64,000 bases of DNA from Burhinus oedicnemus (taxonomy: Eukaryota > Chordata > Aves > Charadriiformes > Burhinidae), in NCBI GenBank assembly GCA_008921705.1, contig VFFE01007650.1, positions 1,486,748-1,550,747 on the forward strand, given 5' to 3'. A program made the position numbers and the translations under genes. The number at the start of each line of letters is the position of its first letter. The stretch's first letter is position 1. The notes under the pieces were generated by a model, which worked only from the letters and a program-made list of their open reading frames with translations, was not told where the DNA came from and ran no database searches. Below are positions 1 through 13,100 of the stretch, piece by piece.

Positions 1-3000
1 CCAGCGACGATAGAATAGAGGAGTGCTAACTAAAACTCATTAAAGGTGCTGCTTCCACGAGTAAAATGACATCTGTGTGAGGCAGGATAAGAACAAATTT
101 GCTCTAAGTTTCCTGTTCCCAGGAGGTAACACAACAGTTAAGGGAAAATGTCATATAGCTGTTTCCACAGTAAGTGATGAAGCTAAGAAAAAGGGATAAT
201 AATACTGTGGATGCAATGATTATAGATGCAGACTGCATGAGGTGAAGTTGTCGCTTGCATTTCCCAGAGAGATTAATATGTCATTTTTGTAAAGGCCATC
301 TCACTGGAGAATCTCAGTCTTACTACACCTCAATGACTGTACATCATATCTTTTGCCCAGTATAGGACACCATTGAATCTTAATTACTCTGATTGCAAGT
401 TTAAAGATAGCTCTTTTTAGTTACTTTAGTTACACAGTGGTGTAACACCAAATTTTGGCTCTTCCTATCTAGAAGACTGGACATTCTTTTCTTTAGTTGT
501 CTACTCAATCAGATCACGCAGAAGAAAGAAGCAGCTACATATATTCACCAATTCTAAGACTTCATTAGATCTTTTCTATTTTACTTATATGCAGTGATCT
601 ACTCTATCATATAGTCATAATCCTAATCAGATGACAAGCAGACTGAGCAGCTGCAAAAAAGCAGATGGAAGGGTTATAACCTTTCTGCAGCTCTGTCTAC
701 CTGCTTACTTCAGATAGGCCCCAGATATCCCTGCCTATGTTCTGTGCTGATCAAGAGATGCGTGACTGCAGTAAATGTCACGCCATGCCAGAGCTAACAA
801 GGCTGCTGCGTGGCATGGTTAATTAGCCAGGGCCAGGCACTGAGTGCGCACACTTTTAGTTGGCACAGACCACTTGCAGTGTGAGGTTGTATCAGTATTC
901 AGCACCGGCATAGAAAGACCATGTCTACTCTCAGCACAACATGTAGGCATATTCTGAACATAAATCAGGGTCCAAAAGCATTAGGAAAGAGAACCTGCCC
1001 AGAAAAATCACTGAGGAAAGGAACAAGAAATTAAATTAATCTTGAGACACTTGGACAGGGCATAGAAATGTAATGTTACATATAACTTTTCTCTTTAAGA
1101 CTAGGGATGTATGTGTGATTCTGGAACTCAGATAGCCATCCTGTATTTTCTGAGAAGTCTCTCAAGATACAATTCATCTAATCAAATGGGGACTCCTACA
1201 CTACAGAATCTACATCTGAACTAGACATCTAGATACCTTTTATAGTTAATGGAAAGAAACAGGAGATTTGAAGGAGCAATTAATCTCATTCTAAAGTAAA
1301 TATCTAAAAATTTCTCAAATAAGTCATACCTTAAAAGTGCCTATTTCTTTCCATTAAACATAAAAGAATGTCAGACCTCTAGCTCAGATGTATACTACAG
1401 TTCTGCAGTTATCTAAAGACAAGAAAGACAAATCCCACTGTCTATGCCTATGTTCCTTTAAGTGAGGATAACTGTATTTCTTAATTTTTTAGGAGAATTT
1501 TAAGGCATTAAAAGCTCTGAATAGTTCAAAGACTGACTTCCTATAGGCCACATAGCTAGAATAGAATTTTATTTTCATAATAGCATTCATACAAGGATTC
1601 TTACCTCTCAGGGTAGGTATTTTGAGATTATATGTGAGATATATTGTTCTGAACAATACCTGGCTTCATCCACATACTTTTACAAGTATCAGTCAGCATT
1701 ATCTGTATTATGCAGCTCTTTCCTAAAACACAAACTAAGGCCATGTGCTAATTTTCTGATTTCATATTTAATTGCCCAAGTAAATTGCCCAGTTCTCCAA
1801 AACATTCACCAGCTGGTCCTGCTGATGGACTTAAAAGCTTGATTTGGATCTCCTTGTCCTCTCTCATGTATTCTCAGTGTCTTTCCCCCCTCACCTTGAG
1901 CTCTACTGTTTTCACTACTTCAGATTCCTTGCTCCCATAATTGAGAGTTGCTGTATTCAACAGCTTCTGTCTGAAACCTGAACGAATTACCTTTATCAAC
2001 TTCTTTCAAGATCTTGTATTAGTGATCAATTTAAAACTGAACAAGAGTAAAACTGAGTTTTCCTCTCTCCAGCTGACTGCTGATTCCTAACTTTCTTACT
2101 GGTGCATCAAAGCAAAAGAGTAGTAATCTAAGTTTTATCTCATGCTGCCAGGTTAATGTACCTTGCAGCACTGATACCTCATTGCTAATCTTTATTGTTT
2201 GGACCTATGAGAAAATAATTTATTTAAATGTTATGTTATTGCTATAAACAGAATAGTAATTATTGCACCAGAAGCTCCAATCAAGAAGTAGGCGTGCCTC
2301 AGACAATCACAGATGGTAGATCTCTAGCAAATGAACCCTAATGTCTGCTGCACAAAGGCATTCACGAAATTTTGCCTCTGAAATGTAAGTTGCCAGTTTC
2401 TGAGTTCATCCTCAAACCAGGACAGAAGTGGTGGTTATTTATTAAACCAGAGAGATCTGTATCAGAATCCCATTATACTGTTCCAAAATGGTTCTATGGT
2501 ATCTTACACGTTAACAATTCCCATGGTATCATGGTTTGCAAATGTCCCGCACAGGATACATGTGGAGTGTAAAAGCATCAGGAAAACCTTCGTGACCCAA
2601 GAAAGGCAAGTGTTGATGATAAAGCTAATTTCATCTCTTTGCACTTGCCCTTGGTAGTAGGCTATTCTTACAGGTACACATAAATTATGGGTAATTCAAC
2701 ATACCCTTTGGTACAGTTTTTGCTTATGGGTTACTACTGTTTTACAGAAATCAAAATATTGTATTTTTTATTTGCGATGTTAGCATCACATATATATACC
2801 TCAAACTAAGTGTTGCAAGACTAACATATTTATTTATATTATTCTAAGTGGTATAACCAGTATACTTACAAATATTGTAGATGATGAATAATGGTGGAAA
2901 AACGTAGATGTTTATGAAGTTTGAACAAATAGCAGTGGTTTAACCCATTGCCTAAGAAAAAAGAAAAGGCTTGTGAGTTTTCCAGTTGAAAATAATGCTT

Positions 3001-3095
3001 ATGTTCACTGTATTTGTAAATTGCTTTCTTAAGAGTAACACAGTAATCGGTAACACAGTGTCTGTATTTAACCACAGCTGTAACCCCAGGTTTCA
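1..3095. other. AT-rich intergenic DNA, no gene recognised
   Basis: No open reading frame longer than about 75 codons and no recognisable protein similarity on either strand. I looked for the 5' coding exon of FILIP1, the expected neighbour on the opposite strand from vertebrate synteny as I recall it, and did not see it. No clear CR1 or LTR boundary was found. Confidence 0.5.
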
Positions 3096-3234
3096 TTACA
3101 TAGACATGAATACATTTCTACACTCGGCCAAAGATGTTTCCTCCCACTTTACCTGACCAGCGCAAACAAGAACCCAGCCAGAGAAGAGGGTGATGCCAGA
3201 AGCCTTTCTTTGAGGGATGGCAGTATTTATCGCG

Positions 3235-3660
3235 TGAAGTGAGGCCGCACCTTGCAGGTGTGGAGCCCAGGGCAGTACCCACGCAGGGCAAACAGCCCTC
3301 ATGCCCCACAGGCTGGGCCGGGACAGCCTTTTCCCGGACTCTGCCTACGGGGAGGCCGGTGGGCGCTGAGGGGGGAGGGAAGGTGGTGGGTGCTGAGGCG
3401 GGAAGTAACGCCGAGGGGCGCTGAGGTGGCCGTGGCAAGACCGGCTGGCGCGGGCGGCGAGGGGAACGCTGAGGCGGGGAGGTGCTGAGGCGGCGGTTGG
3501 TCGGTGAGGCGGCGGTTGGGGTGACCGTTGGGCGGGTCCGGGCAACTGCCAGAGACCCTGCGCTGCCAGCTTTGCCCAGGCGGCTGCGGGCTCTGGAAGA
3601 GGGAGCTGGTGAGGAGCTGCCTCAGGAAAACTCACCAGAAGGCTCCCCCGACAGGTGACT
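3235..3660. promoter_or_regulatory. CpG island, unassigned, possibly bidirectional promoter
   Basis: A sharply bounded GC- and CpG-rich block inside AT-rich DNA, about 12.5 kb upstream of the SENP6 start codon. It contains GGGCGG-type boxes and no TATA box that I can see. Splice-donor-like sites leave it in both directions: CTG|GTGAGG at 3608/3609 and CAG|GTGACT at 3654/3655 on the + strand, and CAG|GTAAAGT on the - strand (exon side ending at 3153). This is what a CpG-island promoter with a noncoding first exon looks like. By synteny with other vertebrates a minus-strand transcript could be an upstream first exon of FILIP1, but nothing coding proves it; a lncRNA is equally possible. The short ORFs inside it lack protein character. 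Confidence 0.6.
3361..3540. repeat. Degenerate GC-rich minisatellite in the CpG island
   Basis: The motif GCTGAGG recurs at irregular spacing (3365, 3391, 3419, 3468, 3484), and the unit GTGAGGCGGCGGTTGG-like is almost duplicated in tandem around 3484-3520. It makes GC content and repeat phase uneven inside the island. Confidence 0.5.
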
Positions 3661-3829
3661 GTTGTTTCTGGACCAGACGCGTCTTTTTTGGTTCTTCCCA
3701 CGCATCAGATCTTTTCCTTCCTTGCCGGATGTGTGGGCCTTTCCCTTGGCAATGCAGGAAAGATGTTTTGCTGTCCTGTGTCAAAATCTGCTTTCTCCAG
3801 GCAGTTGCTACAAGCCTGTAAGTAACCGT

Positions 3830-6740
3830 GTGTGAAGTTTAAAAAAATAACCAACCTAAAACCTGATAAGAAAAGAACACTTTTGCCTGTGGACCCTCAG
3901 GGCTAGTGAGGTTCTTGTCCCAGGATACAGTTAGTTCAAGCATATGGCGTTCCACGCACGCCAGCCAGTGTTGATGGTCAGGTGCTGCTCTCCTAGTGAG
4001 TGAGAAGGTGCAGTTATTCCTGTCTTAGATGCAGAAATAATATGCTGTTGTCTGTGAACTTTGTAATGTAGGTTAAAGGTATATTGGCCCACTATAGGGA
4101 ATGTTTTGAACTCTTTCAACTTAGAGGACAAAGTGGTAAGAAGGTCAAATATTCTTGTTGCTACTCCGTTTACTTAAGAGAATTTGCAAGGCTCTACTTT
4201 CCTGGGTATAAGAAGATTTAGATAACTTAGAGTTCCCCTGTTCATAGCATCAGAAACTGTTTCAGCCTGTGCTGCGACATATAAGTCTTGACTTCTAATT
4301 GCGGTCATGCACTCGTACTCTTCAAACTCTCAAGCTTTTTTCCCATTAGGATTCTATATGTTGTTTATGTATTTTCATCTGAGCTATTTCCCCGCTTTGC
4401 CTTCCTGAACTGTATCTAGATGGAAGCTTTTCATTCAGAGCATTCAGATCCCTAGGATCTCATGCATTTGCTTTTTGTTTGGGGGGAAAAAAATCTTGAC
4501 TTTTTCTCACGGATGCCCTAAATGAAGGTTTACAATTAAATGTGCTAGTTCCAACGAAGTTTAATCCAGCATAGCACAGTATGATTACTGCCTTGAAACA
4601 TCCCTGTGAGAAAGATGATATCATTATTATTTCTCTGGGGAACTGTTCAATATTTCAGACTATTACCCACTTTTACTCGGACACATTGTCTCGTTGTTCA
4701 TATATTATTACAGGAAAGCAGATACTTCTGTTTTGCCAGTCACCTAATTGTTGAGTGTCAGATTTCTTCAGAGCTAACAGTGGTTGAATGCCAGCAGTAT
4801 CTACCTGCTTACCTTCTAACAACCGTCAGAACATTAACCAGGTCTTCTCTGTAGGTCTTTTTTACAAAGAACCTGAATTTGGAAAATGTATTCTGCAGCC
4901 CAGCTGAGGAAATGGGTAACATTTCTCTCTTTTGTGTTAGGAGTATTTCTTTCAATGTTATGCCTTGTTTTTCTTCATCGTATTATTCTTGTTTTAAAAT
5001 CCTCTCCAGATTAACCGATTGCCATCTGATTTGCCAGAGTTTTGTATCAACATCATATAAAACACTTCCAATTCCAAACATATATTTCAAGGGTACAGAT
5101 GAATTACCAGGGATCTCAACTTTGTCACCTTGATCTAGATCCAACAAAAACTTAGGGTTTGATTACTTTTGAGCTGCAGTGCCTAACCCAGCATTCAGAA
5201 GTAGAAACCAAAACTCATGAGTTGGATGCTGATGTACCTTACTGATGCCTGTAAAGATAGATTCCTAGATTCTCTGAGACAGTCCTCTATCAAAAATGTC
5301 ACAGCTGAAGAATGTAAAGTGCTGAATCAATGTTAACTCATTCTGCTGGTTCAAATGTACACACACAAATAAGGTTAAGTTCTTCAAACAGTCTTTATAT
5401 ATGTCAGGTATTATTATCTGCATCGTTTTAATATTAGGTCAAATAAGGAGGTGTCATTTGTTTTTCTGCAGTCAATGTAAACCCAGAATAATCACAGTAC
5501 TGTTTCTGTATCTGCTCAAAAGACATGGCCTGTGTTGTCCTATCTAACCCAGAACAAATTTGTATTGTCAAGTGAACGTGCAGTCATGGATTTAGACATT
5601 GATATCAGTGTAGTTTGGGGAGACTCATGCATCTTACCCCTAAGACACATTAAGCACTCGGAAATGTCTGAAAATCTCATTCCTTTTTCTTGGACAATGC
5701 AGCTTGGATTTATTTAAGCAATAAATTGGGCTAGGAAAGAATCTTGACTGGTTTCTCCAGACCTACTGTATAGTCAGTAGAGTAAGAGAGGCAGAAGGCA
5801 AATCTCAGCTCATGAAGACTGAATCATCCTCTGGAGATGCTCTTCCACCACCCTAAATTGTAGAGAAATTACAAGGTGTATATAACTTCAGCCCCTTTAT
5901 TTAAGTGCTTACAGTTAAACTTCATGATTTCAGGCCCTGAAGTCTGACCGAAGTCTGACCAAAGTCTGCCTTTTTTGAGTTCTCATAGGCTTTTACATAG
6001 CTGCCTACTCTGGAAAATAATCACTTAAAATTGAAAAGTCTCCTTGTATTATTTTTTAAGAAATACCAGCAATTTCGCTCCCACAATTATTTAGCCTTTA
6101 TATTTTCTATATATACAGAGAAATATATAATTACGAAACTAAAAATATGCCAAAAATTCACTAACAGGCAGGATTTGTGTTAATGATGTTGTAACATCAT
6201 GTTGAAGCCCACATGAAAATTTCTTCTAGTATTTATATACATACAGTACCTCTACAAGCCACACTAATTTAATTTCCTTTGAAGACATATATATAATTTT
6301 GTAAGTCTTTGTGTAGTTAAGTCACCTATTAAACTGATGTTCTATTTAGGGAATAATACAGCACATTCTCTAGCAATATGTGGTCATGTAAAAAAAGACC
6401 CTATCACACAGACACAGGGGGAGATAGAGTAAGGTTGCTATGGGAACTTAGCTCTAAATGGTCTGGCTTTTGTTGGCTAAAAATCTCAAACATTGTGTTG
6501 CATTAATTATGGTTTTGTTGAGGTTCTTTGCACTGAGTATGAAATTTGTTGGATAGCTGTTTCAGTCTTATATGTATGTATGCAACATTTTTAGAAACAA
6601 AATGACGTGTTAGCTAATATAAGAGAAGAATGTGTTTTATTACCAAACTGAATTATGGCACTGAAGAAAATATACTCAAGAAATAAGGACAAGATTTTAT
6701 TTTTATTCATCTAGCTAAATTTCAGCTATCACTATCCTCA
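3830..6740. other. Intergenic DNA, no gene recognised
   Basis: AT-rich single-copy-looking sequence. ORFs are short and not protein-like. No CR1 tail, LTR end or RNA gene recognised. Confidence 0.5.
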
Positions 6741-6741
6741 G

Positions 6742-7080
6742 TTATTGAATATGGATCATGGACCCTAACTGATATAGCAGAAGCAGCAGTGAGAGGGAGC
6801 CACAACAAAAGGCAGGAATGGGGTAGCAATTGTGGGAGAAAAGGGTTGGAGAAATCTCTGTTGGAAGCATGGGAGGGATTTTGGTCCTGAGAGAGTAGGT
6901 GGAAAGAAGCTGAAAACAGAAACTGAATGAAAGGAAAGAGCCAGAGAGAAATATTTTAGGGAAGACGGAGGGAAGGGAAGAATTTGAGCAATGACAGACA
7001 AGAAGTTGAAGGATTGCATTTAGCACAGGAGCCACAGGGAGAAGTGAGAGAGAAGTGGATAAAGAGACTCTGAAAACAAG
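6742..7080 (+). other. Purine-rich block ending in a consensus splice donor; possible noncoding exon
   Basis: From about 6775 to 7110 the + strand is strongly enriched in A and G (GAAG, GGAG and GAGAG runs), unlike its surroundings. It is preceded by a pyrimidine-containing CCTCAG acceptor-like site ending at 6741 and ends at 7080 with AACAAG followed by GTGAGT, a full match to the vertebrate donor consensus. All three + frames are interrupted by stops, so it would be noncoding. GA-rich tracts can act as exonic splicing enhancers. It may equally be an old polypurine repeat; the exon reading is an inference. Confidence 0.2.
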
Positions 7081-7139
7081 GTGAGTCTGCCTGGGGAGGA
7101 GGAGAAGATGGTAGCTGATGGGTTGCTATTAAATAAACT

Positions 7140-10100
7140 GATGAGGGCAGTAATAGAACTCTGAATACCTCCAAATTATGAAAATATTGTTAATCAGATC
7201 CTACAAATTAGAAACCACAAAAACATTGTAACACAGTTTATTATAGATAGCATATATATTGTTCTAAGGCCACTTCAAATCTTCTGTACGAAAGCAACAA
7301 AGTTTCATGCAGTAAGAAAGGAAGCATTCTACAGAATTGAAGTTTTTCGCAATATATCTCAAGTGTCATTTGATGATTTTCCTCTTGAAAACTACTTATG
7401 GGTAATGAATAAGATTTAATTTTCCTTTCTTTAAATTATATTACCTATTCTTAAGAAGATTATATTTCATTTGCTGAATTTTCCATAGAATGATTACAAT
7501 CTTTATTCATCCTTATGGGTGGTACAGAGCCTGGAATTTTTATGATGAAAACTGATACAGCACTTTAAGACTTTTCTATGCTGAAAAACAATACATTTAG
7601 CTTCTACACTACAAGGCAGCAAACAGGAGACATTAATAATAGGTCAGCTCCACTTTAAATGTCCTCATATGGTAACTGTAAACAGTCTGCTAAAATTTCA
7701 CATTGTTTTAGCAACCATAAATCCACAGTCAAAGTACATATATCTTCAAACTGATGGAAAACTGATTAGTTTTCATATCTTTATTTCATTTAAAAGTAAA
7801 GAAAACAGTGCTTATGATCTAGGTACCTTTTATAGAAATTTACAGAATTCAATATATTAAAGTAAGCAAATTTAATCACAAGTAACCAGGATTTCTCAAA
7901 AAGAAATAGAGATGAATGTCTTCATAATATTAAAAGGAACAGTATCTTTCTTCTGAGCACTAAATAGTCTGAGTAATAGGCTCACATATGCTCACAATAT
8001 GCTTACGAACTGCTGTGGACCTCATGCTCCCAGAAAAGACACGTAACTACCAAAGCAACTCTCAAGAATCTTTAGCAGAAGAAGTGAAACACCAAAAAAA
8101 GTCTAATCCACCCCTGTAAAAATCTGCAGGCCAATCACATACCAGTTATGCTCACAGTAGTTAACATCTCCTTAGCTTTTGACAAAATCAACAGCGATAC
8201 TAGTGGCTTTTCTATGTGACATGAGTGTGTTATTATAGGGAATTCAATGATTTCTGACAGGATTCAAGAGCAGTCGCAGCTATTCCCTGACCCCACTGTC
8301 TCCTGGCCTCTTGGCCTCCTGCTTTTAACAGCTACATGTGACTACTTGGAGAATGTGACCTGATGCTACCTGTTAGGAATAATACACCAATGACAACCAG
8401 ATTCATCTCATCTTTGTACATGCAGCTAATGATATGGATGATATACACCTGGAATGAATCAGATACATAATGACTGACACTGTCATTTATCAAAGAGCAT
8501 AAAGACTTGGAGAATCTTTAAAGTTAGAATAAACGCTTGTGATAGGTCACTTTATAAACTGGGACAGCTTGTTAACAAATACTGCATAACTTACAAATCA
8601 CTGAGTTAGAACATCTCCTTGCACTGAGATGTCCTTATACAGTATAACTGTGAGCACGAGACAACTCTCATTTCTTTAAGCTCCCCTATCTCGGAGCTCA
8701 TATGGCTTACACCAGTCAAAGTTCTCTACAGACTCCATCAGGGCCAAGGCTCTACTCCATGAGTATTTCTTACCTCTTATTTCATAGGGATTATACAGGG
8801 GCTAGTTTGGTTATCCATACAATTCTGGAGAAAACGTCATCTTGCCTTGAGCCTTCCAAACATGTTCCACCATTTGACAATTACTCAGTATTTCACGTGG
8901 ACCAGTGCTGTTAGTATATGCCTCCATTAAAGAATGTAAATGACACCTTCAAAAACAGCAGCGGACATCCGCATCCTTCTAACAGAGGAAATAGTGTTCC
9001 AGAATGACACTCATCCTGTGGAAAAGAGGAAAATGACTGAGAAGAGCAAAGAACTTTGGACTTCTACACAGATATGAAAGTCTTCTTACACATCTTGTAT
9101 TCCAGTCTTCTGAGAATCACTGGAAAGCTCTGATGTCACACTACAGTTTTATCCATCTTCATTGGAATAGTTGGCATGCAGGATAAATAGAGAGACAATG
9201 CATGTGATCCCGACTCTAGTAAGACATTAGCCACTGTCCTGTATGACTTCTTAAAACTGAACCTGGCAATAGGCTGAAAAAATGCATGCTCAGTGTTTCA
9301 CTGGCAGTCTGAGAGGCGCACTTGATCCTACGCAGGTTTATCCTAGCTATGATTCTACTATTATTTTCACGGCCAGACCACAAGTGTTGCAAGCACCTGA
9401 CAAGTGGTTAGGTTAAGGACAGGATTAGAGTTCAAAGTGATTTGGATAAATTAAAAGAGATTATCTAAAACTATCAAGATGATATGCAGTGAAAACAGGT
9501 AGAAAATCATTTATTTTAGGAGGAGAAATCAAATTAACTAATCCAAAATGAGATATAGCTGGCGAGGGAAAAACAGTACAGAAAAAGACCTGGGATTTAT
9601 ATTGGACTACAAATCGACCATGATCTAACTGTGATTTTGTTGACAAATATTTTAGGATATATTAGTAATACATTAGGATATATTAAAAAAACTTGCAGTA
9701 TGTCAGAAGCTGAAGACAGTCATTCTACTTTATTCAGCTTTGGAGAGACCTACATTAGTACTGCATCCTGTTTTGAATGCCCCACTTTAAAATACAGACA
9801 AGTTAAAGAGACTCCAGAGAGATTAAAAATAATAAATGAAGACTGAAGGAACTGTAAAAAAAAACGAGAAACACAGCAATCTCCCAGTACAGAAAAGCTA
9901 CTCAAAAGAGCACAGTGAATTCTCATAGAGGTAGAAAATGAAACTTATTTGTAGAGATGATTATTTAGGTTAATATGAAAAAAACCCCACAACCTTTCTA
10001 ATTCACTGTCTGTGGAGACTGAAGATCAGTCTTAAACTGAGATTTTTAAGGGCACATGCCAGTGACATTTTAAGTCTTTAAAACTTAACTCTATGCAGAA

Positions 10101-13100
10101 GGACAAATGAAATGATCCCCTTACATCTTTCAAATCCTGTCTTGAGTGGATTCTATTCTTTGCAGTACAGTTCTTCCTACATATGCTTTTACTGGTTCCA
10201 CCTCATAGATGAGACTGAGTACACTACTGTACTTAACCACTAAAATACACAGACAGAAGCACATCCATCATCATAGTCCAGACCTCTAATCTCCTTTGTA
10301 CACTGCAGAAGAAGTTTCAGAATTTCTTCTGATTAGAAGGGGAATTTGCAAGAAACAAACTCACTGGCTTGGCCAGCAGCATAACGAATACGGGAGTAAA
10401 TCATGCACACTGACTGTAGGTAGGATGCAGTGATTTTTTGCCTCTGCTTTCATTACGATTATGATCCAACCCTTTGTATACAAATCTGACCTTTTTCTTT
10501 GCTTTAGTATGTATTTTTGTTTGTATGTGTACAGGTTAGTATTTGCCGGTTTATGTGCCCTTGGTGTAGTTTATTTTTATAAACATGAATCAGATATATA
10601 CAGAAGCTTCCTACATAAAACACATAATAACTTTTGCTAAAATTGCTCTGAAACCTAAGTATTCTTAAAGCTTTAGACAAATAGGCATCTAATGAAACAG
10701 TCAGGGAAACGGTGATCCTCCTCTAAGACGTGTGACCCTGCTGAAACAATTTCAGTTAGATATTTTCTGTTTATTATATGCATTTGTTTAAATTAGACAT
10801 CTCTACTAACATAACGATCTTGAGGCTAATGATTATTGAAAAAGTACCTCCAAGAATTTCAGCTACAAAAGCTTCCTTTCCTGATGGGTATGAGACCATT
10901 ATAAAGAAAGACCACCTTCAAGTTCTGTTAGCTGGCAATCAAGAACATATATTTCTTTCCACGTGTGATTGTGACAGTGACTTCTATATAACTTCATACA
11001 AAAAAAGTTGCAATGTCTACTAAATGTGTTTAAAATACTTTAGAAGTTGACTTAGGCATACTTCCCATTGATTTGAAAAGCAAGAAATTAGAGACAGGAT
11101 CTGACCTTATGCATGTATGCATAGCATGTTTTATATGCTGGATGTTTTGGACTGACAAGCCTTAATTAACAGTCTGAGTCTTGCTGTGCTTTTATTTTAT
11201 TTTTATTGCTGTAAAAAAATTTTATTATTTTCCTGAGTACATAGTCTTTATTTTTAATATTTTGTGCTGTAGATGCATTCATTATATTCTTTTGTTAGTA
11301 GCTGAAAGACTACTGTGATTATGACATACTATTTATGTTGACAAATGCAACATTTTCTATTTTTCCTCCTTTAAATCAGTCAGAACTTCTGTTCTTATTA
11401 GTAAAACGATGAGTTACACTGAAACAACAAATTTACACTGTTGCCTAATCATAAAGCTTGGATTGCAATCAATAAATATATTTCATCAGTCTGTATGCAA
11501 AAATGTACTTCCGTTAGAGTATCACCATAAAAATACTAGAGAAAAGGAAAAGTTTATTTCAGATTAATAACAGAGTTGCTTCAGGAAACTTAGAGCAAAT
11601 ATGATAGTGTGTCAAAATATACTGACATATCTTTTATACAGACATTTTTAATACACACTGGGAAGTACATTCTAAGTATCTCAGATCTGATGTATTCTCT
11701 TGAGCCTTTTATGTGCTCCCCTTTTAACGCTTACAAAAATACCATCTACAGTTTTGCTTTTCTTCATTTAAAGATCAGTATTTGCCTCAAAATGTGTCAT
11801 AACATAATCACCCTATGTACATTAGTAAGGAATAATTAAAAATATAGATTATCCCAAATTTTTTCAGATGGAATATTTTCTGTTTGATTTATAATTGGCC
11901 ATTTCTTCTTTAGCATGATTCCATGCATACATTTTAAATCATTCTCTTTTATAAAGTTTTACTTTTTCTCATGATCATAATTATTCTTCTATTTAGGAAA
12001 GGTCACTGATGTAATGGTTCTGGGCTGTGCACCAAATTCTGGGGTTTTTTTCTTCTAGAAAAAATAGCTTTCCAGGTGTAGCCCAGACCCTGCAGAAAGA
12101 AATTTTTATTTCCAAAAGTAATATCTAATGCTGTGTTGTGGCTAATGATGCTGACACATCTCTCAATCACTCTTTTGTATCTATAAATCTCACTTTGATG
12201 CTTAATGAGTCATAATTTTTTAGCCCAACACAGTTGCTTGATCTCACTGTCCAACAAGAGAACTTGCAGATTTAAAGCAAAACTGTTTCTCTTTGAATGG
12301 TTCTAATGCAGTAATGACTAAGACAGTGCAGCAGATACTTAAGCAACAGCCCCAGCAATGAATAATGGGGTTTTTCTTTTCAAAATGTTTATGACAGTAG
12401 CAGGAAACCTAATAGGTAGTTGTTTATTATGGTTATCCTCCAAAAACACAATATTGCATTTTGAGTAGACTGATCAGATTTACAAAACAGGTCTCCTTCA
12501 AGGAAGGAATTAAGAAAACATTTTAGACAAAGTCCTGATGATTTTAAGCAGTCCGTAGTTATTCACTACCTACTCCACAAGCTATCTTTGTTACCAAAAT
12601 TTAACAAAAAACTTTTCTACATCTTGATGTATCATTATAAGTCCTAGCACATAGACTAATGGCACTCTTCCACTTGGGAGTACCATTCCATTTGGGAATG
12701 TTCCTGAAGAGTTAACTACAGTATGTGAGCTATCCTGGAGCATCAGGTAAAAATCCCCTAAAATTAAAACACTAGCTTTAATAGCAAGAACAAGACATTG
12801 CAAGCACAAGAAATAAATCTGATTTTGCTTTAAAAATGCACAGACAAAAACCAGGCATCAGGTCATGAAGACAGCAACAAAACTGGTTTTTTTTCAACAA
12901 AGGACACAGATTGTGCATCATTAATACATTCAAGGAACAGTTCTAACAACAACAGTGGAAAACAGTGAAAAATAATTCAGCCCATAACCATCATTTTCTG
13001 AAAGGTGGGACATTTAGAAAGCATTGATTTATAGTCTGTAGAATGGGTTCATGGGTTGTAAACAACAAAAAATTATTCAAGGTGCCTATAAATTCCCTTA

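Noticed and set aside
3345..3701. 118-codon - strand and other frames in the 3.2-kb CpG island
   Set aside because: Pro/Ala/Ser-rich products of GC composition with mutually overlapping frames and no similarity to a known protein.
6742..7174. Three overlapping - strand frames (60-97 codons) opposite the purine-rich block
   Set aside because: Pyrimidine-rich strand gives Ser/Leu/Phe/Pro-rich chance frames; no start context or splice logic supports them.
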